In this document: positions 35,000 through 43,782 of the stretch, in pieces | How positions within the stretch are numbered: position 1 is the stretch's first letter | Layout of the letters: every line of letters begins with the position of its first letter | Assembly: GCA_024405735.1 (NCBI GenBank) | Contig: JAKSOF010000003.1 | Coordinates: forward strand, 62,001-126,000 | Origin: Victivallaceae bacterium | GTDB lineage: Bacteria; Verrucomicrobiota; Lentisphaeria; Victivallales; Victivallaceae | DNA: 64,000 nt | Direction: 5' to 3' | Notes under the pieces: model-generated | Seen by the model: the letters and a program-made list of their open reading frames with translations, nothing else | Databases searched by the model: none | What the model was told of the DNA's origin: nothing | Made by a program: the position numbers and the translations under genes

Positions 35000-36237
35000 T
35001 ACAGCAAATCTTTTTTTTCGCGGGTATCGTGACGGGCGGCGTGTCGGTTTTGTTGCTGTGCCGCGCTTTTTACCGCGCGAAACTTCGCGCCCAGCAACAA
35101 CTTTTTGACACGCGTCAGCAGGATGCCGACCGCCATGCCGCGGAATTGGAAAAACTGCGCATTGCCCAGGGCGAACAGTTGAAACTTGAGATCAAAGCGC
35201 TTTCCGAAAAGATCTTTGAGGAAAAAAGCGTCAAACTCAACGCCGCCAACAAGGAACAGCTTGCCGCCTTGATCGATCCATTCAAGGAAAAATTGCAGGA
35301 ATTCAAAAAAAGCGTCGATGAGTCGCGCGGCAAAAATATTGAACTTCATACCGCCTTGCGTACCGAGTTGGCGCGGATGATGACTGAAACCGGGAAACTC
35401 GGCAACGAGGCGAAAATGTTGACCACCGCTTTGCGCGGTGAGCAGAAAACGCAGGGCGACTGGGGAGAAATGATCCTCGACGACTTGTTGAGCCGCTCCG
35501 GATTGAAAAACGGCGTCCACTACGAATGCCAGAAAACGATGCGCGGCGCCGACGGTGTGCTGCTCAAAAATGAAACGGATAATCTGCTTCGCCCCGATGT
35601 GATCGTCCACTATCCCGACGGCAGGGACGTCGTCATCGACAGCAAAGTGAGCCTGACGAACTACGTCGTCTACATGAATGAGGAAAATGAGGAAAAACGC
35701 GCCGAAGCGCTGAAAAATCACCTCAAAAGCGTCCGCGCTCACGTCGATGAACTCGCCAAAAAAAATTATGCGGCATTCGTTCCGGAAACAGGACGCGAAA
35801 GTTGCGGATTCACCGTGATGTTTATCCCCAACGAAGGCAGTTTCCAACTGGCGATGATCCACGACCCCGGACTTTGGGTTTCCGCATTCAAACAGAAAAT
35901 TCTCATCGTCAGCCCGGTCAATCTGATGGCGCTTCTGCAACTGATCGAGATCGCGTGGACGCGCGAAGACCAGTCGCGCAATCAGCAGGAAATCCTGAAA
36001 ACCGGAGCACAGCTCCTGGAGCGTCTCTACGCTTTTTACGAAGAATTCGACGCCATCGGCAGACAGCTCGATCAGGCGCGCAACGCGTTTGACAACGCCG
36101 CTCACCGCCTCAAGGAGGGCGAACGCACCCGGAGCGTCGTTTCCGCCGGAGAAAAGTTGAAAAAACTCGGCGTTAAAATGAGCAAGGAAAAAGCTTTGCC
36201 GAAAAATCTGGAATTGCCGGGAAGTGAGGAAAATTGA
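34996..36237 (+). CDS. rmuC: DNA recombination protein RmuC
   Basis: The protein has 413 residues. After an N-terminal membrane helix (IFFFAGIVTGGVSVLLLCRA) comes a long coiled coil and the RmuC domain (GDWGEMILDDLLSRSGL, RPDVIVHYPDGRDVVIDSK). The family has a PD-(D/E)XK-like fold and limits inversions. The start is a TTG at 34996 with GGAG eight bases upstream, overlapping the recF stop. No suitable ATG exists in the first 100 codons. Confidence 0.85.
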   Translation: MIQQIFFFAGIVTGGVSVLLLCRAFYRAKLRAQQQLFDTRQQDADRHAAELEKLRIAQGEQLKLEIKALSEKIFEEKSVKLNAANKEQLAALIDPFKEKLQEFKKSVDESRGKNIELHTALRTELARMMTETGKLGNEAKMLTTALRGEQKTQGDWGEMILDDLLSRSGLKNGVHYECQKTMRGADGVLLKNETDNLLRPDVIVHYPDGRDVVIDSKVSLTNYVVYMNEENEEKRAEALKNHLKSVRAHVDELAKKNYAAFVPETGRESCGFTVMFIPNEGSFQLAMIHDPGLWVSAFKQKILIVSPVNLMALLQLIEIAWTREDQSRNQQEILKTGAQLLERLYAFYEEFDAIGRQLDQARNAFDNAAHRLKEGERTRSVVSAGEKLKKLGVKMSKEKALPKNLELPGSEEN

Positions 36238-37418
36238 TGGATTTCTCCTATGACGTCAGCATCATCGTTTCCGTTTTGCATCCCGACAGGGAATATCTGA
36301 AAGAAGTCATCCTTTCGGCAAAGCGTCTGGCGGAAAAAAATCATCAGCGAGTCGAACTTCTTCTCGGAAACGACGGCAGTCCCGCCGATGAGTGGCATAT
36401 TTTCGACGAATGCGCCGCTCTCGCGCCGGAAATGGTCAAACTTTTTCACTTCCCGCACAACCGCGGCATCGGGCGCACCCGCAATGCATTGATAAAACGC
36501 AGTCGCGGCCGTTACATTATGCCCTTTGACGGCGACGATATTCTGCTGGTTTTCGACCTCGACAAGGAGATCGCCTTTCTTGATGAAAATCCGGAGTACG
36601 GCGCAAGCTACGCCGTCAAATATCTTTTTAATAAAAACGGTCTGACGGGGATGCTTCACGGTGCGCCGCTTTCCGATTTTCAGTCGTACTTTTCGCCCAA
36701 AGTCAACATCAACGCGATGCTGATCCGGCGCGAGATCGTCGATCTCTGCCGCGGATTTATCCCGCTTCCTGAAAGCCGCGTCGACGATGACGTTTACTTG
36801 ATTTTCCGTCTTGCGCGTTATTCCAAACTTTATTTTTCAGCTGAAGCGCGTGCGTTTTATCGGATCCATCCGTCAAGCATCTGCAACAGTTACGGGACGC
36901 CGCAGAAAGATTACGTATTTATGTCGCGCGCATTGGTACAGCCGGATATCGACCTCCTCCGGCAATGGCTGGCGCGCAAAATCCCGGTCGTGCCGCCGGA
37001 AAGGCGGCATATTTCCGCTTCGGTTTGCGGCGCGGCGATGTTTCTTTACCAGAAAGATCAGAAATTTGCGTACTGGATTTTGAAAACGGCGACCGAAGTG
37101 TTTCCCGAGGACTACGGCGCGTGGGAAAACTTTCTCTACTTCGGTTGCCATTTGTGGAAACCGGAGGAAGCACTTGAGCGATTGATGCAGGCTTGCCGCC
37201 GCTTTGACGGCGATGTCAGCCGCCAGTTGCCGATTTTGAATAATCTGCATAGTCTGAGAAAAAGAAATATCGCGCTTCCCGGGGAGTTGACCGGATTATA
37301 TAATCAATGTTACAGCAAGTGGTACGCCATTCCGGAAAGCGTCAAAAAGTATGCGCCGCCGGCGACGGCGAAACCGCGCCTGACCTACTCCTTTACAATG
37401 CCGAAAATCAAATTCTGA
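36237..37418 (+). CDS. Glycosyltransferase family 2 protein
   Basis: The protein has 393 residues. A GT-A domain occupies the first half: VSIIVSVLHPDREYLKE, LLLGNDGSPADEW and the DxD-type MPFDGDD. The second half is helical with an unnamed domain. It should transfer a sugar to a glycan or lipid carrier; the acceptor is unknown. The start ATG at 36237 overlaps the rmuC stop. It lies in a mixed operon between rmuC and the DedA gene. Confidence 0.8.
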   Translation: MDFSYDVSIIVSVLHPDREYLKEVILSAKRLAEKNHQRVELLLGNDGSPADEWHIFDECAALAPEMVKLFHFPHNRGIGRTRNALIKRSRGRYIMPFDGDDILLVFDLDKEIAFLDENPEYGASYAVKYLFNKNGLTGMLHGAPLSDFQSYFSPKVNINAMLIRREIVDLCRGFIPLPESRVDDDVYLIFRLARYSKLYFSAEARAFYRIHPSSICNSYGTPQKDYVFMSRALVQPDIDLLRQWLARKIPVVPPERRHISASVCGAAMFLYQKDQKFAYWILKTATEVFPEDYGAWENFLYFGCHLWKPEEALERLMQACRRFDGDVSRQLPILNNLHSLRKRNIALPGELTGLYNQCYSKWYAIPESVKKYAPPATAKPRLTYSFTMPKIKF

Positions 37419-37437
37419 TAAGATAAGGAAAAGAATT

Positions 37438-38109
37438 ATGACCGAAACCATCATCAGCCACATCGAATACTTTGCCGCGAGCGCGAGCACGTGGGGACTT
37501 CTGACGATTTTTATTTTTATGACGATCGAGAGCAGTTTCATCCCGTTTCCGAGCGAAGTCGTGATGATCCCGGCGGGATTTCTCGCTTTTCGCGGGGAGA
37601 TGACAACGGGGGTTTTCTGGGTCGATGCGCTGCTCGCCGTGTTGGCGGGACTTGCCGGATCGATGCTGGGCGCATATATCAATTACTTTTTGGCGTACTA
37701 TGTCGGGCGCGGCTTCCTCTACCGCTACGGAAAATATTTCTTTTTGAAACCGGCGACACTGGAAAGATCGGAAGAAATTTTCCGTCAATACGGTGATCTT
37801 GCGACCTTTGTCTGCCGCTTGCTTCCGGCGATCCGGCAGTTGATCTCCATCCCGGCGGGGCTTGCCAAAATGAAGATCGGCAGATTTTCCTTTTTCACCG
37901 CGCTCGGGGCGGGGTTCTGGATCATCATTTTGACGGCAGTCGGAGCGTGGTTCGGTCATCTTGCCGGAAATATGAGTTACGCGGAATTGATTTCCGCGGG
38001 GAAAAAGATGATTTCCGATCATTACATCTGGATCATCGCAGTGCTTGTGGTTTTCGTCGGAGCCTACTTGACGGTCGAACATTTCATTATGAAAAAGAGC
38101 GAAAAATAA
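37438..38109 (+). CDS. DedA-family membrane protein
   Basis: The protein has 223 residues and five or six membrane helices. DedA/SNARE-associated signatures are clear: ESSFIPFPSEVVMIPAGF near 30 and RLLPAIRQLISIPAGLAKM near 125. Members flip undecaprenyl phosphate or other phospholipids. AAGGAAAAG precedes the ATG. It closes the plus-strand series from dnaN. Confidence 0.85.
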   Translation: MTETIISHIEYFAASASTWGLLTIFIFMTIESSFIPFPSEVVMIPAGFLAFRGEMTTGVFWVDALLAVLAGLAGSMLGAYINYFLAYYVGRGFLYRYGKYFFLKPATLERSEEIFRQYGDLATFVCRLLPAIRQLISIPAGLAKMKIGRFSFFTALGAGFWIIILTAVGAWFGHLAGNMSYAELISAGKKMISDHYIWIIAVLVVFVGAYLTVEHFIMKKSEK

Positions 38110-38110
38110 T

Positions 38111-38139
38111 TTGCAAAAGCGGTTTTTTCGGGCTATATT
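38111..38139 (+). promoter_or_regulatory. Promoter of tRNA-Gln
   Basis: TTGCAA at 38111-38116 and TATATT at 38134-38139 are 17 bp apart, 11 bp before the tRNA. Confidence 0.75.
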
Positions 38140-38150
38140 ATAAAACACGC

Positions 38151-38224
38151 AGTCCCATGGTGTAACGGTAGCACAAGTGATTCTGGTTCATTTAGTTGAG
38201 GTTCGAATCCTTATGGGACTGCCA
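38151..38224 (+). tRNA. tRNA-Gln(CTG)
   Basis: A full cloverleaf with encoded CCA is present. The acceptor is AGTCCCA / TGGGACT. The anticodon stem AGTGA / TCATT encloses TTCTGGT with anticodon CTG. The D and T arms pair normally. The body is close to standard tRNA-Gln(CTG) sequences. Confidence 0.9.
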
Positions 38225-38234
38225 ATTTTTTTGT

Positions 38235-38346
38235 AAAAATCATAACGGCGAAAATCATCCGCATAAACAAAAATCGGTCGCAAACACTGGTTTGCACCGA
38301 TTTTTTTATTATGCTTAAAAACGGGCAGTTTGCCCGTTATGATTTT
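38235..38346. repeat. Nested inverted repeats with terminator after tRNA-Gln
   Basis: An outer 13-bp repeat, AAAATCATAACGG (about 38236-38248) and CCGTTATGATTTT (38334-38346), encloses two hairpins. The first, about 38269-38308, pairs AAAATCGGTCGCAAAC with GTTTGCACCGATTTT and ends in a T-run, so it can terminate in the plus direction. The second, AACGGGCA / TGCCCGTT, is at 38320-38338. The remainder of the gap to 38450 holds no gene. Confidence 0.7.
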
Positions 38347-38453
38347 CTATCGGCAGTTCAGCGGCTTCTCCGGCGCGCGGTTGCCGCGCCGCGCGTTGTG
38401 CCGTCACCATTCAGGAAAGATATGGTTTTTACGCGATCCCGTGAAAGCGCCGT

Positions 38454-38507
38454 TTGATTTGCCGCCGGAGAAATGCTATATTTCAAACAAGTAGTACAAC
38501 TTGTTTG
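38454..38507 (+). promoter_or_regulatory. Promoter with operator-like palindrome, carbohydrate locus
   Basis: TTGATT (38454-38459) and TATATT (38477-38482) are 17 bp apart. A 9-bp inverted repeat, CAAACAAGT (38484-38492) and ACTTGTTTG (38499-38507), lies just after the -10 box, over the predicted start of transcription. That is where a LacI- or GntR-type repressor would sit. No regulator gene is adjacent. Confidence 0.65.
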
Positions 38508-38518
38508 GGAGATTTCCT

Positions 38519-40555
38519 ATGCTTGCTTTAGACCATAATGCCGGAGAGTTTCCGGAAAAGACTGCGATTGCCGCAAATGCGCCGCTTCGTCTGGACGGAT
38601 ATTTCTGCTCTCACGCGGTGTTGGAACGCAATACGGTCATCCCCGTTTCCGGATATGCCGCACCGGATACGGTCGTCGAAGTCGATTTCGGCGGCGTCAC
38701 CGCGCGTTCCGTCGCCGCGCCCGACGGTCGTTTCACCGTTAATCTGCCGCCGATGCCGGCGGCGCGGGGCCGGCGGCTTCGTGTGACCAACGGTCAAAAC
38801 GAACTTTGTCTTGACGACGTTTCCGTCGGGGAAGTTTATCTCGTTGCGGGGCAATCCAACATCCAGTTTTCGCTCGCGGATTCCCGTCCCGGCGCGGAAG
38901 CGGCAAGCGACGACGATTTTGCCGCTTTGCGGTATTTCAAGATTCCGCCCAGAAGTTATTACGGCAAACAGCGTACGCTTCGCGGCAAATGGCAGAAAAT
39001 TTCGCGCCGGGATGCCGCGATGCTTTCCGGATGCGGTTTCTTTTTCGGCAACGCCGTTGCCCGGGAGAGCGGGCTTCCCGTCGGGATCGTCGACGCGAGT
39101 TTGGGCGGCATCAATCTGGAAAGCTGGGTCAGCCGCGAAACGCTGCTTGCGCATCCGGCATACCGCGACGAGTTGCTCGAGTATGAAAAAAACGTTTCTC
39201 TCGGCTGGACGGATACGCAGGGGAAACTTCCCGATCTCAACGACAAAATCAATCAGGGGTTGCAAAAACTTTTTCCCGTAATTCCCGACGACGGCAAATT
39301 GGAAGCCGGATGGGCGACCGTAATTTTTGACGATTCCGACTGGGAAACCATGCTTTTGCCCGACAGCTGGACGGAAGCCGGACACAATCACGCCGGGATC
39401 TTCTGGTTCCGCCGCACCGTCGAAATACCTCAAGCGTGGGAAAATCAGGAACTTGAACTTCATCTCGGCGCGATCGACAAGTCCGACAAAGTCTATTTCA
39501 ACGGTGTTTTCATCGGCGGGATGGGCAATCCCTGCCTTTGGGATTACTGGGCGACCCGGAGAATTTACTCCATCCCCGCCTCGCTGGTCAAAGCCGGACG
39601 CGATCAGATCACGATTCAGGCGGGGTCGATGGCGAGCATCTGTACCGACGGCGGCGTCGTGGGGCCGGCTTCCGAAATATATCTTGTCCGCAAAGCCGCG
39701 CCGCAGGCGGAAAAAATTCCGCTCGCAGGCGAATGGCGTTACCGCGAATCGCTGGATGCCGGGACCACCGGGATGACTTTTATGCGCACCTTGGGCGCGG
39801 GCGCGCCCCAGTCGCTGCATATGCTTTACGACAATATGATCTTTCCGCTTGCCGGGATCCCGATGCGGGGCGTCCTCTGGTATCAGGGGGAAGCCAATGC
39901 CATTTGCATGGCAAAACATTATGAAAGTTTGCTTCGCGCGATGTTGAATGACTGGCGCCGTACGCTGGGCAATCCGGAACTTGAATTTTTCATCATCCAG
40001 TTGCCGGATTACCACAATCCCCACTATTTCGCCCCTTTCAATCAATGGGCGCTGATCCGTGAAGCGCAACAGCTTGTGGCGCAAAAAGATGCGTTTGCCG
40101 ACTGTATCGTCACCTTGACCTGGGGAGATGTCGTGGAATTGCATCCCTGCAACAAAAAAGCGGTCGCCGAAGCCGCCGCGCGCTGTGCGCTTTTGCGTCT
40201 GCGCGGTGAAACGCCGCCTTCCGGACCTGTCTTTGAAAAAATGATCCTCCGCGATGCGGCATTGGAAGTTTCCTTTACGGGCGGCAGACTGCCGGCGGCG
40301 GGGACGCGGATCTCCGGATTCGCCGTTTCGGGAAAGGACGGCAGGGCTTTTATCGCGCAAGCGGAAGTGACGGGGGAAAACATCATCCGCGTTTTTGCTC
40401 CCGAAGTCCATGATCCCGTGTACCTTTGGTATGCGTGGGCGGGTAATCCGCGCGAAATTGGTCTGCAAAGCGTCGACGGCATCAAGGCGTCTCCGTTTCG
40501 CGCCGCGTTGAATGAGCCGCCCGAAAAAGCGGCGGCATACAACCTGATCCCGTGA
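38519..40555 (+). CDS. Sialate O-acetylesterase-like protein
   Basis: The protein has 678 residues. The SGNH-type nucleophile block VYLVAGQSNIQFSL lies near residue 105, and the partner blocks MRGVLWYQGEANA and FFIIQLPDYHNP follow at about 450-485. A GH2-like beta domain (WFRRTVEIP, LHLGAIDKSDKVYFNG) is inserted, as is common in bacterial enzymes. It removes acetyl groups from sialic acid or other sugars. No signal peptide is seen. The ATG at 38519 has GGGAGA upstream. It begins the esterase-transporter-GH2 locus. Confidence 0.85.
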   Translation: MLALDHNAGEFPEKTAIAANAPLRLDGYFCSHAVLERNTVIPVSGYAAPDTVVEVDFGGVTARSVAAPDGRFTVNLPPMPAARGRRLRVTNGQNELCLDDVSVGEVYLVAGQSNIQFSLADSRPGAEAASDDDFAALRYFKIPPRSYYGKQRTLRGKWQKISRRDAAMLSGCGFFFGNAVARESGLPVGIVDASLGGINLESWVSRETLLAHPAYRDELLEYEKNVSLGWTDTQGKLPDLNDKINQGLQKLFPVIPDDGKLEAGWATVIFDDSDWETMLLPDSWTEAGHNHAGIFWFRRTVEIPQAWENQELELHLGAIDKSDKVYFNGVFIGGMGNPCLWDYWATRRIYSIPASLVKAGRDQITIQAGSMASICTDGGVVGPASEIYLVRKAAPQAEKIPLAGEWRYRESLDAGTTGMTFMRTLGAGAPQSLHMLYDNMIFPLAGIPMRGVLWYQGEANAICMAKHYESLLRAMLNDWRRTLGNPELEFFIIQLPDYHNPHYFAPFNQWALIREAQQLVAQKDAFADCIVTLTWGDVVELHPCNKKAVAEAAARCALLRLRGETPPSGPVFEKMILRDAALEVSFTGGRLPAAGTRISGFAVSGKDGRAFIAQAEVTGENIIRVFAPEVHDPVYLWYAWAGNPREIGLQSVDGIKASPFRAALNEPPEKAAAYNLIP

Positions 40556-40647
40556 TCCGCCAAGGCGGCGCATACTCCAAAAAACATTGCCGGCGGCAGA
40601 AGCAAGCAACATTTTTCCCAGGAATTGTTACAAAAGTACAATTGCGT

Positions 40648-40751
40648 TTGCTCTTTCAAGAGGATATACTATAGATATCGACGGCAATTTCTGAAGCGGG
40701 GAAAATGATGTTTCAGGTCGCCGATAAATCGGCGTCCGGGCGGAAATTGCA
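40648..40751 (+). promoter_or_regulatory. Promoter and structured leader of the MFS gene
   Basis: TTGCTC (40648-40653) and TATAGA (40670-40675) are 16 bp apart. The leader can fold: GCAATTTC (about 40684) pairs with GAAATTGC (about 40743-40750), and GCCGAT/ATCGGC forms an inner hairpin. No known riboswitch is recognised. Confidence 0.4.
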
Positions 40752-40781
40752 GGAAACATAGTACAAAATAAGGGATCCGTT

Positions 40782-42059
40782 ATGATTTATCCTGTTTTGA
40801 CTGATGCGCAGATGAAAAGAAGTCAACGCTTTTTCATCGGCTTCAATCTCCTCAACGGCCTGGGTTATATGTGCGTCGGCGATATGGTGATGACGCTGCT
40901 CGGCAACCGGCTTGGTTTCCCCGATGTCGTTTTTACTACATTCGGCGCGTTTTTCAACCTCGGTTGCATCTGGATCCCGCTCGGCAAGATCGCCGCGCAA
41001 CATTGGGGCGCCGCCCGGACGCAGTCCAATTTCTGGCTGTGGCGCAATCTCGCTTCCATTATGATGGGCAGTTGCGCGATCTGGGGATTTTTCGGACATC
41101 TTTATATTGCCATCGCCTTTTTCCTCGCGGGCGGGTTCCTTTTCTGCGCGTGCCGTTCCGCCGGCGGCGTGATGACCAATACGCTGGTCGGCAACATCAC
41201 GCACGAAAACGAACGCGGCAAACTGCTCGCGTTTGCCTCGATGTCCCACAATATCGTCACGGCATTTGTCATCATTTCGCTGACGTTGCTGTTGCACCGC
41301 GTGGAGCGTTTCGGCAACACGACGGCGATCTGGGCGCTGTTTGCCATCATCCTTTTCGGCGCGGGATGCGGTATCCTTTCCGCGATCTGCATGCGCTGTG
41401 TCGATGAGAGCGAATCCATCCGGGAAGCGGCGAAAAAACCGCTGATCACCGACGGTTGGGTGTGCCTGAAAAGTTCCGCTTTCCGCCGGATGGTGACGGC
41501 GCAGATCTGTTTTTCGATCGCGATGGCGCTGACTTTCTCCATCAATATGCTCGTTTTGAAACGCGGATTCCAGATCTCCGACAGTATGACGCTGGCGATC
41601 AACTTCCTCGGAAGTCTGCTGTGCGTCGCTTTGGCGCGCCCCGCCGCGTGGCTCGGCGATAAGATCGGTCCCCGCAAAGGATTGATCGTCGGTTACAGTT
41701 TCAATTTTCTGCTCATCCTTTTCTGGCAGCTCGTGCCGGGAGAATTTCACTGGCTTACCGTCGTGATCCTCTTTTTTCTGACGAGCAGTTGCTCGATGTG
41801 TTGCGGCATCTGCCAGGGGCAGTACTTCCTCAAGTGCATTCCCGTCGAGCATCAGCCTTCCGCCGCGACGTTGCAATCGCTCATCAACGGCATTCTGACC
41901 GGTGTCATCGTGATGGGGCTTACCGCGCTTTTGTGGAAAGGTTGCGACTGGATCCTCGGCCCCGGAATTTCGATGGCGCGCTATCGGCTTTTTGTCCTGC
42001 TCGGACTGCCTTTCGTCGCCTTGGGATTCATCGGTATCTGGAGACAGAAAGAGGTGTAA
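40782..42059 (+). CDS. Major facilitator superfamily transporter
   Basis: The protein has 425 residues and about 12 membrane helices. It has the MFS layout with a loop LGDKIGPRKGLIVGY between helices 8 and 9. The substrate is unknown; the position between an acetylesterase and a GH2 enzyme suggests a sugar or a glycoside. The GH2 gene follows 4 bp downstream, so the two are co-transcribed. Confidence 0.8.
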   Translation: MIYPVLTDAQMKRSQRFFIGFNLLNGLGYMCVGDMVMTLLGNRLGFPDVVFTTFGAFFNLGCIWIPLGKIAAQHWGAARTQSNFWLWRNLASIMMGSCAIWGFFGHLYIAIAFFLAGGFLFCACRSAGGVMTNTLVGNITHENERGKLLAFASMSHNIVTAFVIISLTLLLHRVERFGNTTAIWALFAIILFGAGCGILSAICMRCVDESESIREAAKKPLITDGWVCLKSSAFRRMVTAQICFSIAMALTFSINMLVLKRGFQISDSMTLAINFLGSLLCVALARPAAWLGDKIGPRKGLIVGYSFNFLLILFWQLVPGEFHWLTVVILFFLTSSCSMCCGICQGQYFLKCIPVEHQPSAATLQSLINGILTGVIVMGLTALLWKGCDWILGPGISMARYRLFVLLGLPFVALGFIGIWRQKEV

Positions 42060-42063
42060 GATT

Positions 42064-43653
42064 ATGAAAATGAAAGAGATTCACGAAATCGCGCTCAACG
42101 GATTGTGGGATTTCGGCTACTCCGAAACGGAAAAAATCCCCGTTTGTGATGCAGTCGTGACAATGCCCGCCTGTGCGGATGCGCTGGCGCAACATTTCGG
42201 TCGCGAGGGGTACGCCGCATTCCGCAAAAAAGTGAAAATCGGCGGCTTCGTGCGTCTGCGCGTGACGGGCGGACTTTGTGTGCGCGTTTTCTGGGACGAC
42301 CGGGAAGTAGGAGAAAGTTGTCTTGCCTACACCCGCGAAGAATACGATTTCGATGCGGGGGAGGAAAAAGAGCATACGCTTTTGATCGTCACCGATAATT
42401 TTAAGGACGATTCTCCGTCGTCGGTCTTTCGCCCCTATTATGATTTCTACGGCTACAACGGCATTTACGATGTTGTTACGATCGAAAGACTTACGCCTGG
42501 AATGATCGACCGTATCCAGGTAACGCCGATCGCGGAAAAACCGGGGAGCGTGCGCATCGCGCTTCACGCGGTTTCCCCCGCTCCCGCCGAAGTGGAAGTT
42601 TCCTTTGACGGGAAATCTGCAAAACGTTATTTTTGGAGCGAAGTCCTGACGCTTCCCGTCCCCAACTGGAAATACTGGTCGCCCGATTCCCCCTGTTTGC
42701 ACACCGTGGAGATCAACGGCAGAAAAGCGACTTTCGGCATCCGTTTCCTCGATTGGCGGGGACGGCGTCTGCTGCTCAACGGCAAGCCGCTGAAACTTGT
42801 CGGCGTCAACCGTCACGAGGCGCATCCGGAATTCGGCGCGGCGACACCGGAATCGTTGATCTGGAACGATTTGCTTGCGATCAAGCGGCAGGGTTTCAAC
42901 TTCATCCGCGGCAGCCATTATCCGCAAAAGGAAGTGTTGCTCGACATCGCCGACCGCCTCGGACTTCTCGTCTGGGAGGAGGCGCTCGGGTGGGGCAACC
43001 GTCTGGAAAGTCTCACCGATCCCGTTTTCTGCGCCCGGCAGGAGGAGCAGTGCCGCAAAATGGTGCGCAAAAGTTTCAACCACCCGTCGGTCATTTTATG
43101 GGGTTTCCTCAACGAGTGTCAGAGCGATTTTGAGACCGCGCGTCCGCTTGTCTGGAAACTGCGCGATTTACTGCATCAGCTTGACGACAGCCGCCCGGTG
43201 ACGTTTGCCACCTACAAAAATCAGGACGACAAGTGCATTGCCGATATGGACGTCGTTTCCATCAATACCTATCCCGACTGGTATGACGACAACCGCACGA
43301 CCGCTGATTTTTCCGCCATCGGCAGACGCTTGCAGGCATTGTCGGAGATTTTTCCTGATAAGCCTTTGATCATCAGCGAGATCGGATGTGCCGCGCTCTA
43401 CGGCGATCACAGCGGATACCGCTGGTCGGAGGAGTATCAGGCGGAATACGATGCGACCGCCATCCGGGAAATTTTACAGCGCGACGACTACTCCGGCATC
43501 TCCTTGTGGCAGTATTGCGACACGCGCACCTGCCACACCACCCGCAGTATGCTGGGTACCCCCCGCGGCTTCAACAACAAAGGATTGGTCAACGAATACC
43601 GTCTGCCCAAACTTTCCTGGAAAGCCGTCAATGAGGTTTTGAAAAAACAATAA
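42064..43653 (+). CDS. GH2 family glycosidase (beta-glucuronidase/galactosidase-like)
   Basis: The protein has 529 residues. Sugar-binding and immunoglobulin-like domains come first. The catalytic barrel shows NRHEAHPEFG, RGSHYP, the acid/base in WGFLNECQSDF and the nucleophile in PLIISEIGC. It is shorter than LacZ and near the length of GusA-type enzymes. No signal peptide is seen, so it acts on imported sugar. I use the ATG at 42064; the upstream in-frame extension lies inside the MFS gene. Confidence 0.85.
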   Translation: MKMKEIHEIALNGLWDFGYSETEKIPVCDAVVTMPACADALAQHFGREGYAAFRKKVKIGGFVRLRVTGGLCVRVFWDDREVGESCLAYTREEYDFDAGEEKEHTLLIVTDNFKDDSPSSVFRPYYDFYGYNGIYDVVTIERLTPGMIDRIQVTPIAEKPGSVRIALHAVSPAPAEVEVSFDGKSAKRYFWSEVLTLPVPNWKYWSPDSPCLHTVEINGRKATFGIRFLDWRGRRLLLNGKPLKLVGVNRHEAHPEFGAATPESLIWNDLLAIKRQGFNFIRGSHYPQKEVLLDIADRLGLLVWEEALGWGNRLESLTDPVFCARQEEQCRKMVRKSFNHPSVILWGFLNECQSDFETARPLVWKLRDLLHQLDDSRPVTFATYKNQDDKCIADMDVVSINTYPDWYDDNRTTADFSAIGRRLQALSEIFPDKPLIISEIGCAALYGDHSGYRWSEEYQAEYDATAIREILQRDDYSGISLWQYCDTRTCHTTRSMLGTPRGFNNKGLVNEYRLPKLSWKAVNEVLKKQ

Positions 43654-43719
43654 CGTCCCGGAACAAGAAAAAGCTCCCGTTTTCGCCTTGCGTCTACGCC
43701 GTAGCGAAAATAGCACTTT

Positions 43720-43763
43720 CAAAAACAAAAAAACTGCCGCAAACCTTATGTTTGGCGGCAGTT
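43720..43763 (-). terminator. Terminator of the PpiC-type gene
   Basis: On the minus strand AACTGCCGC and GCGGCAGTT form a stem (43763-43732) followed by a long T-rich run. Confidence 0.8.
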
Positions 43764-43782
43764 GCATCCAACAAGGACAAGT

